Assembly: GCA_003554345.1 (NCBI GenBank)
Contig: PWGE01000055.1
Coordinates: 1 to 12,157, forward strand
Reading direction: 5' to 3'
DNA length: 12,157 nucleotides
From: T1SED10-198M sp003554345 [NCBI: Candidatus Sumerlaeota bacterium]
GTDB lineage: Bacteria > Sumerlaeota > T1SED10-198M
The translations under genes were made by a program, and so were the position numbers. Positions within the stretch are counted from its first letter, which is position 1. The number at the start of each line of letters is the position of its first letter. The notes beneath the pieces are model-generated. The model worked only from the letters and a program-made list of their open reading frames with translations. It was not told where the DNA came from and did no database searches. Shown here piece after piece: positions 1-6,316 of this stretch.

Positions 1-2
1 CC

Positions 3-2717
3 CTGACCTCGCTTATCCTTTTTACCGGTGCTGTCCTTAACCCGGTTTTCCCGGAAGCAGCTGATCTTACCCGGCAAACAACTCCCACCGGCAACCAGGA
101 AACACAAGCAAACCAACAGTGGCAATGGCAAAACCCCCTGCCCCAGGGTAACCGGATAAACGATCTCACCTGCCAAAACGACCTGCTGGTAGCCGTAGGC
201 GAAAAGGGCACCATTTTAACCTCCTCCACCACCAATAACACCTGGAACACCATAGATTCCGGCACCGAGGCCGATCTTAAAAGCATCACCACAAGCAGCG
301 ACCTGTATATTGCCGTAGGAGATAAGGGCACCGTGCTCACTTCAACCTGCGCCACAGAATGGAGCGAACACCACGCCGGCACCGGTTACCGCTTAAATAA
401 GGTCTTTTATCGCGACGGCATTTTTGTCGCTGCCGGTGAAAAAGGGACCATCTTAACTTCCCCGGACGGTAAAACCTGGCAGGGTCGCCCCACTGACACT
501 CAGAACAACTTAAACTGCCTCACCTGGAAGGACGGACTCTTCACCGCCGCCGGCGACAAAGGAGAAATCCTCACCTCCCCTGATGCTATAAAGTGGACCG
601 AACAACCCTCGGGGACGCTAAACTCCCTGGAAGCAGTAACCACCTTTAATAACCGCTTCATCGCCGCCGGCGCAAACGGCACCGTAATCTCATCAGATGA
701 TGGTAAAACCTGGACCAGGCAAAACACACCGACCGGCAGCTGGCTGGAAAGCATTGCCACCAACAGCGACAGCCTGATCGCAGCCGGTGAAAATGGAACC
801 ATCCTTACCTCAACCGACGGCGAAAACTGGCAAAGCCAAGATAAAGCAACTACTAACTGGCTAAAAAGCGTTACCGCAACTGAAAAAGGCTTCATCGCCG
901 CCGGCAGCAGGGGAGTCATTTTAACCTCTCCCGGCGGCGAAACCTGGGAAAATGAGCTTACCGGCAGCACCGCCTGGCTTAACGATGCCGTCTACCACGA
1001 GGGACGATTGATCGCAGCCGGCAGGAAAGGAACCGTGCTGATCTCTTCAGACGAAAACACCTGGACTGAAAAAGAAACCGGTACAGATAAGTGGCTAAAC
1101 GGGATTACCACTGGCGATAACCTGGTGGTCGCTACCGGCGAAAAAGGAACCATCTTCACTTCTTCTGGCGGCGATGACTGGACCCCGCAAAAAACAGGCA
1201 CCACTAACTGGCTAAACGCAGTGACTCATAACGGAGAACTTTTCGCCGCTGCCGGAGCAAAAGGAACCATTCTTACTTCCTCCTGCGGGGAAGAATGGAG
1301 CTTGCAACATGAAAACGATAAGATCTGGCTTTCAGAGATCACCTGGAACGGGGAAAAATTTGCAGCCGTAGGCGCAAAAAGTGAAAACGGCGCCTGCTTT
1401 ACTGCAGGAATAGTGCTCACTTCCCCGTGCGGTAAAGACTGGCAGCTGCACCACACCGGCACTGAAGGGCTCCTGCACGGGATTACCTGGGGTGAAGACC
1501 AATTTGTCGCCGCCGGGATAGAAGGCACCATTATCACTTCACCCTGCGCCAAAGCCTGGGAAAAGCACCCCTCGGGCACAGACGGGCAAATCAATGCAAC
1601 CTACTGGACCGGCGCTTCTTACCTGGCCGCCGGAGAAAACGGCCTGCTGCTTTCCTCGCCCGATGCAAAAAACTGGACCAGAAAAGAAGCAAAGCCCGCC
1701 ACCGCTCACTGGTTGCAGGCCCTCGCAACCACCGAAACAGAACTTTTCGCCTTCGGGGGAAGCGGCACGATCCTTTCCAGCCCCCTGCCCGGTGAAAAGG
1801 TAAAGCGCATTTACGGCGAAAACCGCTACCAAACAGCCGCCGCGGTAAGCAAAGCCGCTTATCCTGAAGGAACAGACACTGTGCTGGTGGCAAGAAGCGA
1901 CGACTACCCGGACAGCCTCGCCGGCGCAGCCTTAGCCCACGCCCTCAAGGCCCCGGTCCTGCTTACAGGCTCAGGCAGTCTCCACCAGGCCACCAGGCAG
2001 GAAATCACACGCCTCGGGACCCAAGAAGCGATAATCCTTGGCGGCAAAGAAGCAGTTTCAACAGAGGTCAAAGAGGAGCTTTTTGCCATGGGACTTGCGA
2101 CAAGCCGCCTGAGCGGTCTTAACCGCTACGAAACAGCAAAAGAGCTGGCCCTTGCTTTTAACCAGGCAAGCGATCAAGAAATAGACACGGTCTTTATAGC
2201 CGCCGGCCACAATTTCCCCGACGCCCTGGCCGCAGCCGCTTTCAGCGCTACAAAAGGCGCCCCGATCCTTTTAACCGAAACAGAAAAGCTCCCCTCACCA
2301 ACCAAAGAGGCACTGGCAACCCTTAAACCCCAAAAGGCGATCATTGCCGGGGGCACAGAAGTAATTGCCGGTAACCTTGAGACAGAGCTGCAGGAAAAAG
2401 AGATTGAGGCCACCCGCCTGGCCGGTGCGAATCGTTACCTGACCGCCTTAGAACTAGCCAAAGCGTACCTGTCCCCGGGCACAGAGACCTGCTTCATCGC
2501 CACCGGTGAAGACTTTCCCGATGCTTTAGCGGGCGGGGTTTTAGCCGCAAACCATCAAAGCGGCATTCTGCTCATCCCCGGCAGTCAAAGCGCACTGCCG
2601 GCAGAGACCTTTGCTTTTCTAGACAAGCAAAAATTTAGCAAGCTTTATATCTTCGGCGGCCCGGCTGCCGTTTCTGAAAAACAGCACCACAACCTGCGCG
2701 ATTTAACCGGGCAGTAA
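3..2717 (+). CDS. Exported Asp-box/YCF48-like repeat protein with three C-terminal CWB2 repeats (5' partial)
   Basis: Probable cell-wall-attached surface protein; ligand unknown. The first ATG inside the window is at 333, but the frame is open back to base 3 and that extra stretch is clearly part of the gene: it encodes the hydrophobic end of a signal peptide (LTSLILFTGAVLNPVFPEAA) and two more copies of the internal repeat. The true start is therefore upstream of the window. From about 186 to 1793 there are 14 repeats of about 41 residues, each with a core such as FVAAGEKGTILTSPDGKTW, resembling Asp-box/BNR or YCF48-type beta-propeller repeats. From about 1800 to the stop there are three CWB2-type repeats, each opening with a motif like RIYGENRYQTA and containing DxLAGAALA-like and ILGGxxAVS-like motifs. 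Family knowledge: CWB2 triplets anchor proteins to secondary cell wall polymers of Gram-positive bacteria. The propeller-like part is presumably the outward-facing module. The aldo/keto reductase gene follows after 52 bases, probably in the same operon. Confidence 0.9.
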   Translation: MTSLILFTGAVLNPVFPEAADLTRQTTPTGNQETQANQQWQWQNPLPQGNRINDLTCQNDLLVAVGEKGTILTSSTTNNTWNTIDSGTEADLKSITTSSDLYIAVGDKGTVLTSTCATEWSEHHAGTGYRLNKVFYRDGIFVAAGEKGTILTSPDGKTWQGRPTDTQNNLNCLTWKDGLFTAAGDKGEILTSPDAIKWTEQPSGTLNSLEAVTTFNNRFIAAGANGTVISSDDGKTWTRQNTPTGSWLESIATNSDSLIAAGENGTILTSTDGENWQSQDKATTNWLKSVTATEKGFIAAGSRGVILTSPGGETWENELTGSTAWLNDAVYHEGRLIAAGRKGTVLISSDENTWTEKETGTDKWLNGITTGDNLVVATGEKGTIFTSSGGDDWTPQKTGTTNWLNAVTHNGELFAAAGAKGTILTSSCGEEWSLQHENDKIWLSEITWNGEKFAAVGAKSENGACFTAGIVLTSPCGKDWQLHHTGTEGLLHGITWGEDQFVAAGIEGTIITSPCAKAWEKHPSGTDGQINATYWTGASYLAAGENGLLLSSPDAKNWTRKEAKPATAHWLQALATTETELFAFGGSGTILSSPLPGEKVKRIYGENRYQTAAAVSKAAYPEGTDTVLVARSDDYPDSLAGAALAHALKAPVLLTGSGSLHQATRQEITRLGTQEAIILGGKEAVSTEVKEELFAMGLATSRLSGLNRYETAKELALAFNQASDQEIDTVFIAAGHNFPDALAAAAFSATKGAPILLTETEKLPSPTKEALATLKPQKAIIAGGTEVIAGNLETELQEKEIEATRLAGANRYLTALELAKAYLSPGTETCFIATGEDFPDALAGGVLAANHQSGILLIPGSQSALPAETFAFLDKQKFSKLYIFGGPAAVSEKQHHNLRDLTGQ
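186..1793 (+). repeat. 14 tandem Asp-box-like protein repeats, about 123 bases each
   Basis: Period is about 41 codons. Each unit has the pattern [VA]AxGxxGT[IV]LTSxDGxxW followed by a variable strand region often ending in WLxxI. The eleventh unit (about 1363-1440) carries a roughly 10-residue insertion inside the core. In four units (2, 10, 11 and 12) the Asp-box aspartate is replaced by cysteine (TSTCATEW, TSSCGEEW, TSPCGKDW, TSPCAKAW). The last unit, before the CWB2 part, is degenerate (AFGGSGTILSSPLPG). Confidence 0.85.
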
Positions 2718-2769
2718 CAATGCTTACAGGTGATCATTCAAAGGCCAACCGAAAGGGAGAGAAACTTAC

Positions 2770-3771
2770 ATGCAAAACGAAGAACATTTCGACAGGCGAC
2801 GCTTTTTAAGACTGGGCTTTTACGCCGCAGCAGCGCTCGGTCTTTTCGGGATCGGCCACTTCTTAGACTTAAACGACGAAGCTGACAAAACTGATCTCGG
2901 GGTTAAAAGCAGCACCAAGGATGAGAGTGCCTACCGGATTCCGCGGCGGCAGCTGGGACTAACCGGTGAACAGATCAGCCTGATCGGCTTAGGCGGCTCT
3001 TTTACCCTGGCCGATGGAAACAAGGCAGAAGAAGCAGAAAAGATTATCGAGCGGGCCATTGATGCAGGGATCAACTACCTCGACACCGCCCCCACCTACG
3101 GCCACAGTGAGGCCAACCTCGGCCGGGTAATGGAACGCAGGCGCAAAGAAGTATTCTTAGCCGGCAAAACGAGAGAGCGCAGCTATGATGGGACCATGCA
3201 AATCTTCGAGCAAAGCCTGGAGCGCTTAAAAACAGACCGCCTCGATTTGCTGCAGCTCCACGGCATCCACACTTCAGACGAACTGGAAGCCGTCTTTGCC
3301 CCGGACGGAGCCCTGGAAGCTATCAAAAAATTAAAAGACGAGAAAGCGGTACGCCACATTGGCATCACCAGCCACAAAAACCCCCGGGTACTCATGGAAG
3401 CCTTAGAGCGTTTCGACTTTGACTCAGCCCTGTTTCCTTTAAACGCAGCCGACCCCTACTACCAGTCTTTCCAGAAAGAATTCCTCCCCGCCGCACAGGC
3501 GAAAAGCTTAGGGCTTATCGCCATGAAATCTGCCGCCTACGGGCGCATCTTCCGCAAAGGCGGGATCAGCACCATGCAGGAAGCCCTCGGCTATACCTTA
3601 AGCTTCCCGGTAAGCACCACCATCATCGGCACTACCACCCTCTCAGAGCTGGAAGAAAACATCCGCCTGGCAGAAAACTTCAAGCCCCTGCCTGCAGAAG
3701 AGCTCGAGCGCTTAGAACAGCTGGTCATGCCCTACCAGGATGAAGCCAACTTTTTCAAGACAGAGTGGTAA
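2770..3771 (+). CDS. Aldo/keto reductase with twin-arginine-type N-terminus
   Basis: Predicted NAD(P)H-dependent oxidoreductase of the aldo/keto reductase superfamily, 333 residues; substrate unknown. The catalytic tetrad is visible as D105 (YLDTAPTYG), Y110, K133 (LAGKT) and H164 (LQLHGI). The fold continues through HIGITSHKN and a C-terminal TTIIGTTTLSELEENI segment typical of the cofactor-binding end. The first 60 residues are extra compared with a cytosolic member: R9-R10-R11-F12-L13-R14 resembles the Tat consensus and is followed by a hydrophobic stretch (residues 15-34, GFYAAAALGLFGIGHFLDL), so export in folded form or membrane anchoring is likely. No cysteine-rich ferredoxin-like tail is present. 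The start is supported by an AAAGGGAGAG ribosome binding site ending about 7 bases before the ATG. It lies 52 bases after the CWB2 surface-protein gene with no visible terminator between, which suggests cotranscription and an extracytoplasmic role. The higBA pair converges on it with 48 bases between the stops. Confidence 0.88.
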   Translation: MQNEEHFDRRRFLRLGFYAAAALGLFGIGHFLDLNDEADKTDLGVKSSTKDESAYRIPRRQLGLTGEQISLIGLGGSFTLADGNKAEEAEKIIERAIDAGINYLDTAPTYGHSEANLGRVMERRRKEVFLAGKTRERSYDGTMQIFEQSLERLKTDRLDLLQLHGIHTSDELEAVFAPDGALEAIKKLKDEKAVRHIGITSHKNPRVLMEALERFDFDSALFPLNAADPYYQSFQKEFLPAAQAKSLGLIAMKSAAYGRIFRKGGISTMQEALGYTLSFPVSTTIIGTTTLSELEENIRLAENFKPLPAEELERLEQLVMPYQDEANFFKTEW

Positions 3772-3819
3772 AGAATCGCCGCACAATTCAAGACAGAAAT
3801 TTTGCAGACGCCAGTAAAA

Positions 3820-4905
3820 CTAACCTGTAACAGCTTTTTTGTTTACAATTTCGAAGGAAGGTCTTAAATCACTGTAATACTGGTAATTAACCAACTTGTC
3901 GTGCATAAGCCTCCCCACTAAAATACAAGGTGCTATACCAATTTTGTGCGCATAATCAATAATGGTTTTTTTATCTTGATACGGATATTCTTCTATAAAT
4001 TTCTTATAAAGCTTATCTGGAATAAGATAGTTTCTAGCAATCTGATCTGCCTCATCTTCATGGTTTTCATAGCTGATATGAAACTTTTTCTTCTTTTGGT
4101 TAATTAAATGGGCTAATTCGTGAAAAAAAGTAAACCAGAAAATGTCTGAGCGTTTCCCTCTAACACTTAAGGCAAGTATTGCTTTATCCTTTCGCCACAT
4201 GGTAGCACCACATATATACGTTTGCGGAAGACACTCAACTAAAACTAAAGCTACTCCACACTGGGCGCACAGGTTTTGCATTTCTGGAAAAAAAACAGAT
4301 GGCTCCTCCCTTGTTAACCCTCTAAACCTGGGAATTAAGCTCTTTAATTTGCGCCTACTTACTTTCTGCACTTCAATGGAACGCCCCTCTAACTCTGCTT
4401 TTCTAAGCCAGGCTAATACACTATAATTAGATATCTCGCCTATCTGTTTATGCTTTCTAAAAACAGCAGCATATGATTCTTGGATTAAAGACAACCGGGC
4501 AACTCTAAAAAAATCTCTTAAATTTTTGACTCGCTGTTTTCTATCCCTTGTCTTTTCAAGCCAACCAAAATCACTCATTGTTTTATAAGGTATTTCTTTT
4601 AAAATCTCTAAATCCTTTTTAAGCTCCTCCTGATCTTCTAACCTGGTTTTATCCAGCTGATATTTTGTTTCTAGCTCCATCCAAAATTCAGCACTCGGTC
4701 CGATTACAGATTCTAATTTCAGGGCAGTCTCATATGTTATAGGTGCATTACCATTAAGAATATTACAAAGGTGCTTGGGCGTTATGTCTAACCTGATTGC
4801 CACTTCTTCTTGAGTCATACCCAAATAATCCATATTTTCCCTGATGGTTTCTCCTGGTGGAATAGCTGTAACAGGCATAAAGCCATTATCTTTTTTGTTT
4901 TCCAT
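3820..4905 (-). CDS. higA: HigA-type antitoxin fused to ImmA/IrrE-like HExxH metalloprotease domain
   Basis: Predicted DNA-binding antitoxin and autoregulator of the adjacent HigB-like toxin, 361 residues against about 90-110 for a minimal HigA. Residues about 14-75 form an XRE helix-turn-helix of the HigA/VapI kind (PPGETIRENMDYLGMTQEEV, then LDITPKHLCNILNG and a PSAEFWMELE tail). Residues about 200-345 are an ImmA/IrrE-type domain with the zinc-protease motif H262-E-L-A-H266 and a downstream acidic cluster (HEDEAD, 282-287) where the third metal ligand of the family usually lies. The start codon lies inside the toxin gene (20-base overlap), indicating translational coupling. The region is AT-rich compared with the flanking reductase gene, which suggests separate acquisition. 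HTH-ImmA fusions are known both as antitoxins and as phage or ICE regulators; the toxin partner immediately upstream favours the antitoxin reading. Confidence 0.85.
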   Translation of the reverse strand: MENKKDNGFMPVTAIPPGETIRENMDYLGMTQEEVAIRLDITPKHLCNILNGNAPITYETALKLESVIGPSAEFWMELETKYQLDKTRLEDQEELKKDLEILKEIPYKTMSDFGWLEKTRDRKQRVKNLRDFFRVARLSLIQESYAAVFRKHKQIGEISNYSVLAWLRKAELEGRSIEVQKVSRRKLKSLIPRFRGLTREEPSVFFPEMQNLCAQCGVALVLVECLPQTYICGATMWRKDKAILALSVRGKRSDIFWFTFFHELAHLINQKKKKFHISYENHEDEADQIARNYLIPDKLYKKFIEEYPYQDKKTIIDYAHKIGIAPCILVGRLMHDKLVNYQYYSDLRPSFEIVNKKAVTG

Positions 4906-5224
4906 GATAATCAGTTACCCCCTCAATCCTCACGATGGTAATGCTTTCCAGATTATTAATGTCTGCATCTCCTTCTAAGATCGGTTTTAAAACAAGTCTA
5001 AAGGGATGAACCAAATCAACTGCTAACTCGTTAGATCGTTGTCCCTTTAGTCTGTGCAATCTCGCTGCTGGAATTTTTTCAATATCAGCCAAGCTAGGGG
5101 CACTCTCTAATTCTCCGACCCTTTGTGTAAGTTTAGTGCCTATCTTTGGTCCATATTTTTTTTGAGCTTCCCTTGGGTTTTCACACTGTCTTTTCAGCTT
5201 TCTTGACTTGAAGTGCAGCTTCAT
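4886..5224 (-). CDS. higB: HigB/RelE-type toxin
   Basis: Predicted ribosome-dependent mRNA endonuclease toxin of the RelE/HigB (plasmid maintenance killer) family, 112 residues. Family-typical features are the basic N-terminus (MKLHFKSRKLKRQCENP), the QKKYGPKIGTKLTQRVGEL helix, LHRLKGQRSNELAVDLVHPF in the core, and a C-terminal IVRIEGVTDYHGK segment that includes the conserved DYH. It is the first gene of a two-gene unit, with toxin before antitoxin as is typical for higBA. The annotated ATG fits the family N-terminus, but it lies inside the -10 box of the best promoter and has no well-spaced Shine-Dalgarno (AGGGG is about 14 bases upstream), so expression of this start is puzzling. Activity has not been shown; the identification rests on sequence pattern and on the antitoxin neighbour. 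Confidence 0.82.
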   Translation of the reverse strand: MKLHFKSRKLKRQCENPREAQKKYGPKIGTKLTQRVGELESAPSLADIEKIPAARLHRLKGQRSNELAVDLVHPFRLVLKPILEGDADINNLESITIVRIEGVTDYHGKQKR

Positions 5225-5251
5225 TATATATTACCATGCCCCTAATGTCAA
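5223..5251 (-). promoter_or_regulatory. Consensus sigma-A promoter overlapping the higB start
   Basis: On the minus strand TTGACA (5251-5246), a 17-base spacer and TATAAT (5228-5223) are an exact match to the vegetative consensus. The last two bases of TATAAT are the first two bases of the higB ATG, so the predicted transcription start falls a few codons inside the toxin frame. As drawn, such a transcript would carry the antitoxin but not an intact toxin start. Confidence 0.7.
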
Positions 5252-5258
5252 TTTTTTA

Positions 5259-5273
5259 TAACCCGTTAGGTTA
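5259..5273. promoter_or_regulatory. Inverted repeat next to the higBA -35 box, possible HigA operator
   Basis: TAACC-CGTTA-GGTTA is a 5-base inverted repeat with a 5-base spacer, placed 7 bases upstream of the -35 box. HigA proteins generally repress their own promoter by binding short palindromes. The assignment to HigA is inference from position only. Confidence 0.4.
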
Positions 5274-5510
5274 ATTTATTTTGTCATTTGTTAAATAAGT
5301 ACAACAACACTATACCATAAATTGCCATAACTAGCTATTAACGCAATCTATTTCCCTATTTAACAGCTTAAAGCCGGTGTTACTTAGATTTTATTTTTTT
5401 AATGTTGCGCTGTAGTGCTAGGTAATCTTTTTATTGCAGTTTGCTTATTCGAGGTTAAAACCTGCCCTAAAAGAGTAGCAGTTTTAGTTTGGTTCAATTA
5501 TAAAACCCTG

Positions 5511-5533
5511 CAACTGCTTTTACAAAGCAGTTG
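5511..5533. repeat. Perfect 10-base hairpin with 3-base loop
   Basis: CAACTGCTTT, TAC, AAAGCAGTTG. There is no T-run on the plus-strand side and only GGGTTTTAT beyond it on the minus strand, so it is not a convincing terminator. Apart from this hairpin I see nothing definite in 5274-5588: it is AT-rich with no supported gene. The hairpin could be the end of a small decayed element. Confidence 0.45.
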
Positions 5534-5588
5534 AATGAATAATCCAGGGAATACTTAAACAAGGGTAGGAAGGGGGCGTTCCCCTTGA

Positions 5589-5645
5589 GGGAGGAATTGA
5601 AAGCCTTCAAGGGCTGGAAATTCCGACCGGAACCCGACCGGGCAG
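5589..5645. repeat. Hairpin repeat, copy A
   Basis: Core GGGAGGAATTG, then a stem with loop (AGCC-TTCAAG-GGCT), closed by an outer GGAATT/AATTCC pairing and ending CCGACCGG. It is followed by AAC and a second CCGACCGG, then GCAG. Copy B at 11927-11974 has the same order of blocks with changes that keep the stem paired. The function is unknown; it behaves like a dispersed structured repeat. Confidence 0.6.
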
Positions 5646-5707
5646 CCAAAACCACATCGATATGATTAAGTAAGATCAGGGGCTCTTGCTGCTTGCTTCC
5701 AGGAATA

Positions 5708-5815
5708 GAAACGCAGGGACGGTTCCGCGTTTCATGGCAGACTATTATTCATCCTAACAAAGAGAATACCATAACAACTTCTTCCTGCTGAAACGCGGAA
5801 CCGTCCCTGCGTTTC
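5708..5815. repeat. REP-like palindrome pair (BIME-like element)
   Basis: Bases 5708-5734 and 5789-5815 are perfect 27-base inverted copies of each other, separated by 54 bases. Each copy is itself a palindrome with arms GAAACGC and GCGTTTC around a 12-base centre (AGGGACGGTTCC on the left). This nested design is typical of REP sequences mobilised in trans by RAYT (IS200-like Y1) transposases. No such transposase gene lies in the window. Confidence 0.75.
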
Positions 5816-5852
5816 AGCCCTGCGTTTCCCTGCGTTTACGTCCCCGCGTTTC
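5805..5852. repeat. Decayed tandem partial REP units
   Basis: Four close copies of the half-unit CCCTGCGTTTC follow one another at 5805-5815, 5818-5828, 5828-5838 (last base A) and 5842-5852 (CCCCGCGTTTC). The first is the end of the intact right-hand REP copy. They look like repeated insertion or slippage products. From 5853 to about 6200 I find no supported gene or clear element. Confidence 0.55.
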
Positions 5853-6210
5853 GCGTTGTAGATACTGCTATCGCTTCTCTTTCGTGCTTTTCTCGGCACT
5901 TATCCCGTCACCTCCCCCGCTAAATTATGCTACCAGGAAAGCGGCATAAACCTGCAGCTTTCGCCTGTTGAAACAGAGACCCAACCACACCAATGCACTC
6001 ATCCTGTTTTTATCATTGTCTCTTTAGCTAATACCCGGTATTAATTTCAGGAGGGCGTACCCCTAGCAGCACTTTTATTTTTGCAATATTTAAGGAATAA
6101 AGGGGTCGACAGGAACGAATTTATGGGACGCTGTACTAAAAACAAAAGTAAAGTGTAATTTTAGCTAGTTATTGCTTTTAAAAAGTATGTTAATATTGGT
6201 TTAGAAATAC

Positions 6211-6257
6211 CTGGCGGGAAGCCATGGGACTTAGGCCCCGTGAAGATTTCACTTTTT
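6211..6257 (+). promoter_or_regulatory. Possible attenuator leader upstream of the histidine kinase gene
   Basis: Hairpin TGGC-GGGAA-GCCA (6212-6224) is followed by two mutually exclusive pairings. CATGGG (6223-6228) can pair with CCCGTG (6237-6242). Alternatively GTGAA (6240-6244) can pair with TTCAC (6248-6252), which is directly followed by TTTTT and so forms a short terminator-like structure. It lies 60 bases before the kinase start. It matches no riboswitch class well enough for me to name, and the terminator stem is only 5 base pairs. Confidence 0.3.
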
Positions 6258-6316
6258 GTCTGATAATTTTCACACCCTGTTACAGGTCCAGTGAATGCTG
6301 CAAAGCGGGTGGATAG

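Noticed and set aside
186-1793. Regularly spaced DNA repeats that could suggest a CRISPR array
   Set aside because: The period of about 123 bases is in frame and the conservation is at protein level with synonymous changes; there are no short identical repeats with unique spacers.
500-2413. Several long minus-strand open frames opposite the first gene, for example at 500-970 and 1226-1594
   Set aside because: They mirror the GC-rich repeat codons of the plus-strand gene, have repetitive low-information sequences, and lack ribosome binding sites; the plus-strand gene explains the region fully.
6132-6159. Tiny frame ATG...TAA near 6123-6158 (MGRCTKNKSKV) preceded by AGGAACG
   Set aside because: Only 11 codons, no conserved context, and no reason beyond a chance purine run.
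6213-6235. Partial resemblance to a c-di-GMP-I riboswitch core
   Set aside because: Only one conserved segment matches loosely; the GGCAAACC hairpin and the later GGGUAGC-type stem are not present, so naming it a riboswitch is unsupported.
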